Assembly (NCBI GenBank): GCA_038049695.1
Contig: CP142455.1
Span: 30,789,501-30,853,500 of the forward strand
Direction of reading: 5' to 3'
Source: Cinnamomum chago
Taxonomy: Eukaryota > Streptophyta > Magnoliopsida > Laurales > Lauraceae
DNA length: 64,000 nucleotides
Both the position numbers and the translations under genes were made by a program. Of the stretch, positions 21,980 to 34,545 are shown one piece after another. Below the pieces are notes generated by a model. It searched no databases and was not told the DNA's origin. It was given only the letters and a program-made list of their open reading frames with translations. Numbering within the stretch: position 1 is the first letter of the stretch; each line of letters starts with the position of its first letter.

Positions 21980-22668
21980 CCCCCCCCCCCCCCCCCCCCC
22001 AGGTTTCCATGATTTGTAAATAGCCCCCGTGGTTTCACTATTTGTAAATAGGCCCCTACTTTTTAATTTCAATACCTCTCATGTCCCCAAAATTAGGATT
22101 TATATTGAAAATGAGAACCCACCAAGAGATTTGTATTAAACTTTTATAAAAATGACACATTTGCCCTAATATCCATTAAACAAAAATGAGTATATTATTA
22201 TCTCCAAAAATATCATTATTTATTCCAATCGCCCACGGTCTCCCTCAATAACTTTTTAATGTACAAGAAGCCTAGTTATATATTTTAAAACTTTCATCAA
22301 TTTAACGGTGGTCGTGCTTGGATCGAATCAATTATAACCAATTATAAGCACAAGCGTTGATTATCATTATGATCTATTTGGATTTAATAAAATAGACCAC
22401 GTATTGAGAAAAAAAAATGATTTACATATGGTTATTCTCTCTCACTAAATGTAACTATTAATATTACAAGCTTTGAAAAAAATAGCTCCAAACTTTTGAA
22501 TCTATCCACATGGGGATACAGAAATGGGCAAAAGTGTCATTTCACTCCAAAGACTTTTGGTGGTTGGAAGGGTAGGACACGAAATGTATTAAAATGTAAA
22601 GACATGGGCCTATTTACAAATACTAAAACCATAGGGGCCTATTTACAAATCATAGAAATCTTAGGGGG
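21980..22668. mobile_element. inverted-repeat DNA element (~0.69 kb)
   Basis: The left end has a run of about 20 C followed by 'atgatttgtaaatagccccc' and 'ttgtaaataggcccct'. The right end carries the complements ('aggggcctatttacaaat', 'cttaggggg'). These inverted arms are roughly 80 bp long. The flanks (GTATATAACC / GTATATGCAA) could be a degenerate 9-10 bp TSD, which would make it a Mutator-like MITE. No coding sequence was seen. Confidence 0.68.
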
Positions 22669-24505
22669 TATATGCAAAAAAGCTCTTTCTCAAATTGATT
22701 TAAAATTAGAGTCCAATTTGGCAATTGATTATAAAACTGAACTCTAATTTCGAAATCGAATCCTACCGCTATAATATATAATAATTGAATTGAACGGTAA
22801 AACGAACAGCAATGCACTCTGAATTTTAGGGAAAAATGCGAGTAATACATCATGTTAAAAAAAGTCTATATATAGCTACATGTAAAGAATATTAGCGACG
22901 CAAGCCATAATCTTTTGTTTTAGGGAAAATACAAGGACATCTTATAATACATATGACATCTATAAACCATCTTAACATTATTAACATGTAGATGTGCTTC
23001 ATTCTGATTCGAAGTGCCCATATTGAAATGTGTTAGCCACTTGTAGTTTCAACCCTTGAGAAGATGAAGCATCTCTGATAAGCAAAGAAGCTTCTCTGTC
23101 ATGGCTCCGAACCCAATTAGTTGATAAATCGGATCCAAGGTGTGAAAATTAGGGCTAATTAAAAAGATTGGTCCTTATTTCCCGAAGATCAAAGTCCACT
23201 GTGAGGATTGTGTGGTTGAACCTCATTAATCAATTAACTTGCAGAACTTAACATGTAATTGCATTCATTATTCCCATATGAATATTAAAGCAAGTATGCA
23301 AGCATATGCAGATTTTTGTTATGTAAGCCTTTTCTTGATTTCTTCATTCCATGCAAGTTGGTTTTCTTTTGAATTTTATTGCTATATATATCAAACCAAC
23401 ATCCAATGCAAGTGACTAATGGCTTGTCTTATTACTTCTTGGATTATGATAAGGTATTTTATTTTTCCTTTCAAGTTTTTATGAGTATGATGTAATGGAA
23501 CCCATCATTTTGATATGCCAACTCATGTTTTTAGATCCACCCTCTTATGTTGATTTGAAGTGATTGCTTTAGGGCCCCCTCTTTTTTTTTTTTTAGGCAA
23601 TTCTGGCAACATGCATTCGTCATTATCATTCTACGTGCTAAACTATGTTTGAGGGTGCTAATTGTCTTTTTTTTTATGATTTTGCTTGCTTCATCCAAGG
23701 CATCATCTCAGGTCGAACCAGTATTGCTCTTGGACTTGAGTCCTGTCCAACATTGCAACCACATCACTATAATGCTAGGATAATGATTTTTCCATTAAAT
23801 TTTCTTAGGAAGTTTGAAGGAAGTAGTTGTGCCCACCGTGAGAGTGCATGGCTAAAGATCTCTTTGTAGTTGGTTCTCTTGCTTCAAATTATGATATTTG
23901 TTTCAAAGTTTCACTTACTACAAAATTAGAATGTAGCAGAACTGGTTTATGATACATAAAAAGCTAGTAGAAGTGCCACAAATGTACATGATTCAAAATT
24001 TGGTAGCGGTGTCATCTTAATTCAAGAAAGCTTTTTAAGTTGTTGCTCTGGCCCTCATCTTGACATATCAATCTTGTTTCATTCCATGATGTTCAAATTT
24101 CTTTGTATTGGTATTACTGCCATTCGGTGCTTCTCAATATGAATTTGGTATGTATTTGGCGCTAGGTTTTAAACAAATTTTAATGGGAATTAATAGGCCA
24201 GACTATTGATCTATATTGAAATTGGTGAGTGTTTTGCCTAATCATGTATGGCCAAAAAAGGTTGGTTTTCAACTTTTTTTTTTTAAATTAGTTTCCTTCC
24301 ATATATCTTTTTATTCCATCTTCTTCTTACTTTTTTTTCTATTGAAGCTTTTACTAAATTTCATAAGAACAATGAGTGATTGTAAATTACTTAATTTGCC
24401 AAAAAAAATGAGCTATATGTAAACTGGTCATTCTCCATTGGGATAGTTAATATTGAGTTTTTCAATGACTTTATTTTTTCAGATTATCATACTGAAAGAG
24501 TAAAT
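22669..24505 (+). other. AT-rich intergenic, no gene
   Basis: No exon, LTR or RNA gene was recognised. ORFs are short and of low-complexity composition. Confidence 0.4.
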
Positions 24506-24526
24506 GCACGTGCCGGGCTCCGCTAG
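24506..24526 (+). mobile_element. candidate Helitron 3' terminus
   Basis: The palindrome GCACGTGC (24506-24513) is followed by CGGGCTCCG and CTAG, then T. The tail closely resembles the one at 28851-28878 (GTGCAGGGCTCCACTGG), so the two are related termini. Confidence 0.45.
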
Positions 24527-27500
24527 TGTCTAAAAAAGAGAGAAAGATGATGTGTACTTTTTTCACTACACACATGCCCAATAAAATGCAAGTTGTGGGG
24601 CCCACCCTTATATATTTTTATTATGTATATATATATTTTATATATGGATAAAGATGGGGACATAATGGGAATTTTACAATTTGTCTAAAATAGACTTTGG
24701 GTTAGGCTTGGATTTAGAGGGGTTTTAAGGATCCGGAGTAAGATGATCTAGTAGACTAAAGTTTAGGAATTAAAAATATCTAACCAACGGTACCATAATT
24801 TTAAAAATCTAAAATTACGAAAAACCCCCTAAATTCTCTGGAAAATTGCTAACTACCCCCTACCATACCCAAATGAATTCGGATACAGACCAAACTTGGC
24901 ACACATGATCCTAATAATTTTTTTAATCTTTTATATTGAGTAGATGCTGATATTTTAAACATAATAAAATTTCGTTTTATTACATTCCAATAAATCGAGT
25001 AATTTTTTTTTATTTCGTTGTTTTTTTTTAAGGTGGTGGAGAAAAGAAAAAGAAAATGTGGATAAGATTGGAATCTATCTCAAATCAATATCTCAAATGT
25101 TGTTTTTTTTCCCTATTCTTTTTTCAATTTTCTTTTAACATTCTTCTTATTTAGATACTACAAGATTTTCATTGCAGGGAATTTTGTGGGTATGAGATTT
25201 TTCCTCTGTGAGTAATTGTGTAAGGAAGAAGATGATATTTTAACAAATTCTTCATTGACTCTTAGCTTCTTTTGGAATGGAGGGAGTTTTCATATATGTA
25301 AGTCAACAATGTCTACTTAAATTATTATTGTTTAATTGTGTCTTCTTCTTCAGTTTTTTTTAATGTTGCAATAAAATCTTCATTCTAAGAAAAATGGGTG
25401 CAACCAGAGTTAAGAAAATTATGATGAAGAGTTGGTTTTTTCTTTCTCATTCTTGTTTGGGCCAAAGTTAGGCCCATTGATAGCCTTCGTGGTTTGATTG
25501 TTTTAATTATATGTCTGTTTCATTTCTTGAATCTTAACTGCATGCTTCCAAATTGTGCGTGTTTCGTGTTTCCTTATGGTAGAACTTTGTATTTAGTTCT
25601 CAGTCTATGTTTAGAATATGAATTTTAAGATGTAAAATTGATACTGTTTTGTTATGTGACATAGGTTAATGGAAAACTTAAACAAAAAGTATCCTGGTTG
25701 AGAAAAACAAAGTACACAATAACTAAAACGACGATGCTATGAGGCATGGAAAAGTTTTCCATTATCTGTCAGAATCTGTTTTCGTTCTTCATAGAGTTGA
25801 AGGGGGAAGGGCTTTTTTTTAAGTAGTACAGATGTTAATATTCAAAAGCCCAAAAACTTAATCCATATTTGTATAAGAATCTGACATTTTATTTTGTTTA
25901 TTTTTCCTGTTTTAGTTTATGTTAGTTAAATTTTTACATTTTAGACCAATGCCTCTTCAATCGTCCCCCTCCAAACCCCTCAAGAGTGGGATAAAACCAA
26001 TAAGCATTCATTTGTGGTTGTCATTGAACCATTTGGTTCACTAATTTCCAAATTTTTATTCAGCTGTCATTTTTTTTTTTTTTTTGTCTTTTGTAAAGTT
26101 AAGTGTGAGATATTGTGCAATTAAAGAATCATTTCAAAGGAAAGATATTTCATATTTTATCATTCAGAAAGTTTTTTTAGTCTTTCTTCGCACTATTTTA
26201 TCCACCCCGGTTAATAAACTAAGCCAAGTTGTGAAAAATAAAAGATTTTAACTATGCACTATTTACTCCATTATGTGGTTCATGTACATACTGCCTTTTA
26301 ACTTTGAAAAATTAAATGCCATGTGCTTTTTCAATAATAAACCTTGAACTAAGATGGGATGAAAATAAAAGACAAAATGGATAATGTGTTTTATAATGGA
26401 TCAAAAGAAAAGGAATCAAGTGTATTTTATTTACTACCTTTTGGTGTTCAATACTTACAATTTTGTGGGCACTTTAAATACTTCGCCATCAGTTTAAAAG
26501 TTTTGAAAAAAGGTATTAGCTAGCTTGCTACTTTTGTTATTGTTGCTGGTGGTCAATTGGTGGTTGTGTTATAATTCAAATACCAAATTGGCTACACACG
26601 AGAGAATTAACATTCTCTCTCTTTTTTTTACCTGAAACAATGCTAATTATGCAAATAGTTTCTATTTATTTATTTATTTTTATTTTTATTTTTTGGTGGA
26701 ACTAAAAGATGCTTGAGTGGTATTTGTATTTGAAATTTGAGAGTTAAAAACATCAGAGGGCTCCAAGAGGTTTCCAGAAGATATGAGATTATTTTCTTTG
26801 TACGGATGTAACCCTTTATTATTATTTTTTAAATATTAATCCTTTAATCTTTTTTACACTAACCTTAAATATTTGTAATTTGATGTTCCTTTAATTGTAT
26901 GCCTTTGAAAAAAGTACAGGGACCTCCAAAACTTATAAGCACATCCCATATATATAGGTACTTCGTTTGCATTTTTGCTTTATGTTTAATTTTTTATTTT
27001 TCTTTTTTAGAAAAAAGTTGTAGCAACTAACAAAATATCATAAATAAGAAAGTGAAACGTACAAACTTAAACTCATTTTATGTCCGCCCTGTTTTTTTTC
27101 TCTCTTTTAATGAAAGTTACCATTAAAAAATATTTAAATATTACTTTCCCTTTTGCTTCATGTGTTTGTATTTTATTTAGTTAGAATAATTGAGTTTTCA
27201 ATCTGACATAATAGTTGTATTGATCTTGATTTATATCCCTGTTGGAAGAGTAATCACAAGTTGGATAATTTGAATTTTAAGGTTAGTGTACAAAAGATGT
27301 AATTGTGTATAAAAGAGTAATCACAAGTAGTAGTTAAGATTGAAAATAATCACAATATTTGTAATATTGGTTCTCTTCTGATATTAGTTTCTTAATATAC
27401 AACTTTTGTGAATTTTTTTTATTATAAAAGGGCATTTCAAGGGCATGGATATATTTATTTATTATTGCTCTTACTCATGAGGCTTAAATTGAAAAACTTT

Positions 27501-28850
27501 GATCATTTTCTAACACATTTATTTCTTTCATCATTGCAAGCTTCTTCTTCTTCTTGTTCTTCTTCTTTTCATATATTTCAATGAAACATCATGCCTTTCC
27601 TTAAAGGGAAAATGAGATCTCATAGAAACTCCTTGTTATGCTAGCGTTACTAGCTACTAACTTCAGAGTCAATGAATGAAGTGGTTGTTTTAAGTGTAAC
27701 CAGCTAAAATAAGTATTTGATGCTGAGTTGCAACAAATTCAGTTTGTCTTTGTTCGTTTCGAATTTTTTTTACTTTAATTAGCATTCCCATCCTCTATAC
27801 AGAATAGAGTAGAAGAGTTGATCTAAAATACCTGGGTTACATTCTTATGTATTTATTAAGAGGAAGGTCAAATTCTTTTGGCAAATTTATATTTGTAGTT
27901 TTTTATTTTTTGGTATTTTTTCCCTATGGATATCTCTATTTGTGAGCTTCCATTTAACTGAACTTTTATGATTACTTTGTATTATCATTTTTCTTATAGG
28001 CTATAAAATATAGCACTTTGTATCAACCAAAAGAAGACGCTGACTCTTGGAGAGGTATTGCCTTGTTTTACCTGATAGTGGTCCATCTTATAAAATAAAA
28101 CAAAGCACATGTTAAATACTAATATTGATCAACAGGTGTTCTATAAATCTTCCTCGTCAGAGTTCATATCATAGTTCCACCATTGTTGATCCTTGTTACT
28201 TGTGGACAAGCCGGATTACTTCATTATTATTGACGGTTGGTGTGAGGTGTTATCCTTCTTTGTAAGTTAAGACTAAAACCACCATCTCGGTTTTGTTATT
28301 TTGATGTCCTTAGGTAAGATATAATTAAATTTTTTTCCTTAATAGAATATGATTTTGTAGTGAACATATAATGTTCATGCTAATTGGTTAGAACAGCAAG
28401 CTCATCTGGTTCTTAGTTTTTATTTTTATTTTTTTATAAAACTGCAGGTTTTCAATTTGACTATGCTTTCGACTGGACTCCAACATAAGCATGTCAAGTC
28501 TACCAAGAAACTGATAAGTCGACCAGACAGGTTAAATAAAGTAAATTGCAATTTCACATTCATGATAAAATATCTAGAAATATGTGATTTATATCCTCAA
28601 AAAGTCTTATAAATTCCATATCGATTGTCTTTTGAGATCTCATTTTTCTCACTATATCATTATTTTATTGTTTTCATATGTATAGAAAAAAGTAGTGTCA
28701 GTCGTATTTGGACATTGCACGGGCCTTTCAATTTACAATCACTCATTTTCCGTTGAAATTCTATTTTTAAATGTATAGAAGCTTCTACTGAAATTTTTAA
28801 GAATTTTATTTTTTCAAGATTTTCTTAGTAAAACTGTGTGTTCGGTACAC
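24527..28850 (+). other. AT-rich intergenic between two Helitron-like tails
   Basis: About 4.3 kb of T-rich DNA with several poly-T and TTC microsatellites (for example near 27545). No exon or recognisable protein was found on either strand. It could be a Helitron body, but no 5' end could be fixed. Confidence 0.35.
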
Positions 28851-28878
28851 GTGCATTGCACGTGCAGGGCTCCACTGG
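28851..28878 (+). mobile_element. candidate Helitron 3' terminus
   Basis: ACGTGCATTGCACGT forms a hairpin, followed by GCAGGGCTCCA and CTGG, then T. CTGG satisfies CTRR. The tail joins an AATAAT microsatellite that also precedes the second 1.1 kb repeat near 33060, so it appears to have landed in that microsatellite. Confidence 0.48.
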
Positions 28879-28892
28879 TAATAATAAAAATG

Positions 28893-30010
28893 CTCTAGAA
28901 TGCTCGTTCATCAAACCGTTGGGATCTTCCCATCCTTTCTTCACTGCTCTTCATTCTACCCAACCTAAGCCACCCAAGTCATCAACCTAAGTCCTACGTA
29001 CCTACCCATGCCCAACCTAGGCCTGTACCATTGACCCATATCCAACCCATGAAACCGTGCACTTCTCTTGGCCCACCATCTTAGCCAACTGCCTATATTC
29101 AATTTAAAAAGGAACTGGTTAGATCCTGTTAGACCTCTTTAGATTGCAATATGATGTGCGCATATGCATTCATTTTAATATATCTTGAATTTTCACGCAA
29201 TGCATCATTATTTGAAAAATCATGAAATCTTGACTTTTGTGGATTGCATTGATAAAATCATGTTTTTAACAAACATCCTTTAGTTGATTTTAAACATGAA
29301 TTCAAACTTGCTTCCCATGACCCCAAATTCCCTCCTTTGATCAACTTTACCAAGATTAATTTTTTCAGGGGATTTACGGTCAGAACTTCAAGTTACCAAA
29401 GAGTGCGGTTTTTCATATCGGTTACCTGTCGGCCAAGGTTCGGCTAACTGAGTTAGGAACTGACCTTCAACGAGCCAACTTCGGTTCCAATTTCAGAAAG
29501 CTCAGTTTTTCATGTCAATGAACTGTCTATCATAGTTAGGTTAACCGAATGGGCAAACTGACCCTCACCAAACCAACTTCGGTTCAAAATCCAAAGAGCT
29601 CATTTCTCTCGATTTTCTATGGTCGATGAATCTGTCGGTCATCACTCGGTCAACTAAACTTATTCGGTTAACCGACAGTGAACCATAGTTTGAAAAATAT
29701 GACCGTTGCAGAAATGACCGTTGTATTCGGTGAACCAAAACCAAAGTTCGGTTAACCAACCGAAGAGACGTTAGAGACATGTTTGTTATAAAAATGAGCC
29801 TTTCCTTTGGATAAGGGTGAACACTTTTGAGGGTCAACAAGCAATAGAAAACATTTGGAGTCAAGTCTTTTCTGCAATTAGATAGACAAAAGACTCTACT
29901 TTATTAGAAAATAAAGTATTTTTTAATCTTCTCATGACTCTTATAACTTTGGTCTGGCCAGTGAATGATCAAGAATTAGGGTAGAAATCGGACACCCTTA
30001 CCACTGCTCC
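28893..30010 (+). repeat. 1.1 kb direct repeat, copy R1
   Basis: It matches 33085-34182 across its whole length, opening CTCTAGAATGCTCGTTCATC and ending GCTCC. It contains many CGGTTAACCGA-like palindromic words and a TATA-like GTTATAAAAATG near 29787. The structure is LTR-like, but I could not find TG...CA ends with a TSD, a primer site or coding sequence between the copies. Confidence 0.85.
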
Positions 30011-31445
30011 GTCCCGACGTCATTCTCAACCGAAAGAAGAAAAAAAAAAGATAAATTAGCCAACAGTCCCTAAGCACGGTCTTCTAAGGCATTCAATCCA
30101 ACAACTTTTTTCTCTAATGTCTATAGTCCAGACAGCTAGAGATATTTTTGTGGGAGGTCCCTAATTCGCCATGTCATATATTTTCATAACTAATTTGTCC
30201 CTTTCGACCCTCATTCCTAAGCCAAGTTCTTTTTTATTCTCACTACTTTCGTCCTTTTTCTCTCTCATTTTCCATTTTTAGTTCCTTTCCATGGTTATAG
30301 AGTACCGTTACAGAACATCTTCTATCGCCACCACGACTTCCGATTCTCACTCTTTCATTTCTTCAAAGATAGAAACAATTTCACTCTCTCTTACTCGTTC
30401 ATCTGAAGTCTCTTTCAAATCTCTTTCTCTACAACTGATTTTAAATAGAGCAGTTTGCTCTTTTGCTTTTTTTTTCTCTCTCTTTTCTCTATTGGATCAT
30501 GGTCATCAAGTGTTCTTGTTTTGGATTTCGTTTTTTTTTTAAGAATCTGATTTTCTGTATTCTAACTTTTGGTGTCGCCGAGTTCAAATAAATTTAACAG
30601 AAACTCTAATAAACTGGACGAAAACTAAGATAAATTTGCCAAAAATCAGATAGATTTATCTGCGTTTTCGGCAAACTTACCTGAACTTATGGCAAAACTT
30701 AGACAAATTTATCTGAGTTTTCAGCAAACTTATCTGAACTAAACTTATCGGAAATTCTGGCAAAACTCAGATAAATTTATCTGAGTTTTCGACAAACTTA
30801 CCTGAACTTCTAGCAAAACTTAGATAAATTTATCTGAATTTTGAACAACTTTTTTGAGTTTCAAATAAATTTATCTGAGTTTCGAACAAATAGATCTGAC
30901 TTTCGCTTGCGTTTTCTCTTGAATTGAGGTTTGTTCTAGCCATTGTCTACATAGAGTTGAGCATAAAGAACAGATAAAATCAGAGAAGAACGAAATCAAA
31001 TTAGATTTTTAGTTTTTTTCAAAAGAAATTATCTTGTACATCTTTTTAGGAAAGGAAGAAGTGCTTTTTCTAACCAAGTGAAAACGATTCAGATGATGGA
31101 GGTCTTCAATCAGTTGAGTTTCCTTCGACTTCGCTTTTTGCTTTTGCAATTCAGATGAATTTGATTTTTGTTTCTCTGAAATTGTTTCAAGTAGTTTTAA
31201 GCAAAGCCTCTTTGCTGACGTGTATAGGGGCCTTTTTGTCTTTTTCACTGCGTCATTTTCATAAGAGGACTGTTGCCGGTACAATAAAATATTGTGGACC
31301 TTAGGCTATAAAAGCAAATTATGATGGACCTACCACCAAAAGCCCTAAAAAAATGGAAATTTTGGCCAAGTCATGTGCCCAAATTCTCCTCAAGTCCTAT
31401 TTTTCAGCCAGGGGAATCTGTTTTAATGACACTGTTTTCTAACTT
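30011..31445 (+). other. 1.4 kb segment absent after R2
   Basis: In the R2 block the repeat passes directly into 'acgtgattcc'. After R1 the same junction is interrupted by this segment. It holds a CT-rich stretch (30230-30540) and the palindromic minisatellite below. It is a likely insertion, but no clean terminal repeats were found. Confidence 0.5.
30590..30890. repeat. minisatellite built on AGATAAATTTATCT
   Basis: The array has a unit of roughly 70-75 bp containing a palindromic AGATAAATTTATCT core, then GAGTTTTCGGCAAACTT and CTGAACTT. At least five cores, some degenerate, can be read (near 30640, 30705, 30773, 30825 and 30865). Confidence 0.8.
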
Positions 31446-33084
31446 CACGTGATTTCTTATTTAGACTTCCCATGGGAACTTGACTTGCCGCGAAAGCATT
31501 CATTACAATTTACAAACTTTTTTTCCTTTTCACACCATGGGAACTATTTGGAGTCATTTTGTTGGAGGGGGATCAACTCCGTTTACCGGATACCCTCCTC
31601 GAACCCGGCCCCTTGGCGGGGAAAAGGTGGGTTTTATTTGAAAACATGCATGTAAGGATGCTTGAAAAAGAGTTAAAAGCACTTGCGACTTGATGCTTAA
31701 AATGAAAGCTTAGGTGCCCACTAAAACGTTAGTCTAAAAACGGGAGGACTAAGGTGCCCGATCAATCTAAGGAAAGATTAGCTAGAGAAGTGGACTATCG
31801 TCCGTCAGGCCCATCTTAAAACCAACAACCACTTACGGCACCTTTGGGGATGGATACACACTAAGCTAATCTAACTTAGGAGAGAGTGAGGAACTTAGAC
31901 ACCTCATTTGGCATCCTATGTATTACCTAAAATACCTACTATATATAGTGATGTCCCCATTTTATCCAAATTTGATGTTTTTAAGATGGTTCAAAACAAT
32001 TTTAAGAAACATTGGGTACTAAAGTGTTTAAAAGAAGATCCTAGATGTCATACCATGCGATATAGCATTTAGACCATCCATTTTGCACTAAGTCATGCAC
32101 ATTACTCAAATAAAATAAAATAAAAAATAAAAATAAATAAATAAAATAAAGAGATCTATCAATGTAAGTGCCCACAAGATCTTAGGAATAACCGAAGACT
32201 ATTTGCCCATGCTTAGTTTACCCATAATAACATAATTTTTTTTTAAGATAAACAATAAAATAGAGGTCAATTTCTCATCATTTTCTTCCAATTCCCTAAT
32301 CATTTAGATTTAGAGATCATATTAATCTACTCATTGAGACCTTTTCTGCAGTATATAGAACTTTGGATAATCATTTTCCCCAGATAATCTATATATGCTC
32401 CAAATCCAAAATTCAATGTTTTGTCTTTAATTGAACCTAGGGAATTGCTTTAATTTTTAAGTCATACATAAAAAATCCTGTGATTTTCTGACCTGGGCTA
32501 TCATGAACTCAGGGTCTAGCTCAGGTCACACTGTAAACCCGGTTCATACCCAACTCAGTCTCACTCCGAGCTGGACCTGAAACCCCTTTTACCATGTCTT
32601 CACACCGGGTCACTCGTCTCCAAATTAGTCCATCATAGGCATGGGCCACTTTATCAAATTCTTTTGATCTCTAAACTTTTTTTAACCATCCATTATAATA
32701 AGCCCATTCACTAAAAAGATTAGATTGATGAGGGCCTGATCTACAAATTTGTTAGTGAGCCTACTCTTCCAAAATTAAGTGAATTGTCCATTCTAATTAG
32801 AGTTGGGCCCCAATCACCAGATGGCTCAAATCTCCTTCAATTTCATCCAAATCATCCATTCACGTATGATCGATCCCATGATGATCCTCAACAAAGAATG
32901 AGATGAGATCCAGTACTCAACGATCTTCAATGACCCACAATTATTATAGGTGACTTAAGTAATCAAGCTTGGGCCCACTGTTGGATGTTTATGAACACGT
33001 TTAAAACATCGATCAGACATGACAGCTTCTAACTTTCACCTTAGACATTAAAAATAAATAATAATAATAATAATAATAATAATT
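31446..33084 (+). other. intergenic, unclassified repeat sequence
   Basis: It starts with a 110 bp copy of the module found in tandem at 34185-34540. The remainder is AT-rich with ATAAA microsatellites (32100-32150, 33050-33080). No gene was seen. Confidence 0.4.
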
Positions 33085-34182
33085 CTCTAGAATGCTCGTT
33101 CATCAAACTGTTGGGATTCCTTTCTTCATTGCTCTTCATTCTACCCAACCTAAGCCACCCAAGTCATCAACCTAAGGCCTACCTGCCCAAACCCAACCTA
33201 GGCCTGTACCCTTGACCCAAATCCAACCCATGAAACTGTGCACTCCTCTTGGCCAACCATCTTAGCCAACTGCCTAGATTCAATTTAAAAAATGGTCAGA
33301 TCCTATTAGACCTCTTTAGAGTGCAATTTGATGTTAGCATATGTATTCATTTTAGCATATCTTGAATTTTCACGTATGCATCATTATTTAGAAAATCATG
33401 AAATCTAGACTTAACTATGGATTGCATAGTTTGATAAAATCATGTTTTTAATAAACATTCTTTAGTTGATTTTAAACATGAATTCAAACTTGCTTCCCAT
33501 GACCGTAAATTTCCTCCTTAGATCAACTTTACCAAGATTATCTTTTTCAGGGGATTTACGGTCAGAACTTCAGGTTACCAAAGAGTTAAATTTTTCATGT
33601 CGGTGACATGTCGGTTAAGGTTCGGCTAACCGAGTTAGGAACCGACCTTCACCGAGCCAACTTCGGTTCCAATTCCAAAAAGTTTAGTTTTTTCATGTCG
33701 GTGACCTATTAATCATGGTTCGGTTAACTGAATAGGCAAACTGACCCTCATCGAACCAACTTCGGTTTAAAATCCAGAGATCTCATTTCTTTGAGATTTT
33801 CTATGGTCGGTGAATCTGTGGTCATCACTCGGTCAACCGAAATTATTCGGTTAACAGACAGTGAACCATAGTTTGAAAAATATGACCGTTGTGTTCAGTG
33901 AACCGAATCCAAAGCTCGGTTAATCGACCAGGGACGTTAGAGACGTATTTGCAATAAAAATGAGCCTTTCCTTTGGATTAGGGTGAACACTTTTGAGCGT
34001 CAACAAGCAATAGAAAATATTTGGATTCAAGTTTTTTCTGCAATTACATAGACAAAAGACTCTACTTTATTAGAAAATAAAGTCTTTTTTAATCTTTTCA
34101 TGACTCTTAATTAACTTTAGTCTGACAAGTGACTGATCAGGAATTAGTGTAGAAATGGGACGCCCTTACCACCGACCCGCTC
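33085..34182 (+). repeat. 1.1 kb direct repeat, copy R2
   Basis: Second copy of R1, 4.2 kb away in the same orientation, with small indels (for example a lost 'cagaaatgaccgttg' segment near 33885). Confidence 0.85.
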
Positions 34183-34545
34183 CACGTGATTCCTGCTATT
34201 TAGATTTCCCATGGAAACTACACTTGCCGCGAAGGTATTCATTATAATTTACAAACGTTTTCCCTTTCCACGCCATGGGAACTATTTGGAATCATTATGT
34301 CTGCCTTTAGCTGGCTAGACAGATTCGACCTGATTCAGAAAAATGCTATCAACTTCTCGTGATTCCTGCTATTTAGACTTCCCATGGGAACTTGACTTGC
34401 CGCCAAAGCATTCATTACAATTTACAAACATTTTCCCTTTCCACACCATGGGAACTATTTGGAGTCATTTTGTCTGCCGTTAGCTATACAGATTCGACAT
34501 GACTCGGAAAAATGCTATCTTATCTTCACTCACGTGATTCATGGC
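34183..34545 (+). repeat. ~173 bp tandem module upstream of RLP-B
   Basis: CGTGATTC starts successive units at 34185, 34358 and 34533. Units share 'tttagacttcccatggg', 'cttgccgc', 'attcattacaatttacaaac' and 'ccatgggaactatttgga'. One further copy is at 31446. Confidence 0.8.

Noticed and set aside
31009..31284. 91-codon minus ORF, Lys/Ser/Gln-rich
   Set aside because: Low-complexity reading of AT-rich DNA with no splice context or homologue recognised.
28893..34182. R1/R2 as a definite LTR retrotransposon pair
   Set aside because: TG...CA ends with a TSD, a primer-binding site, a polypurine tract and any gag-pol sequence were all looked for and not found.
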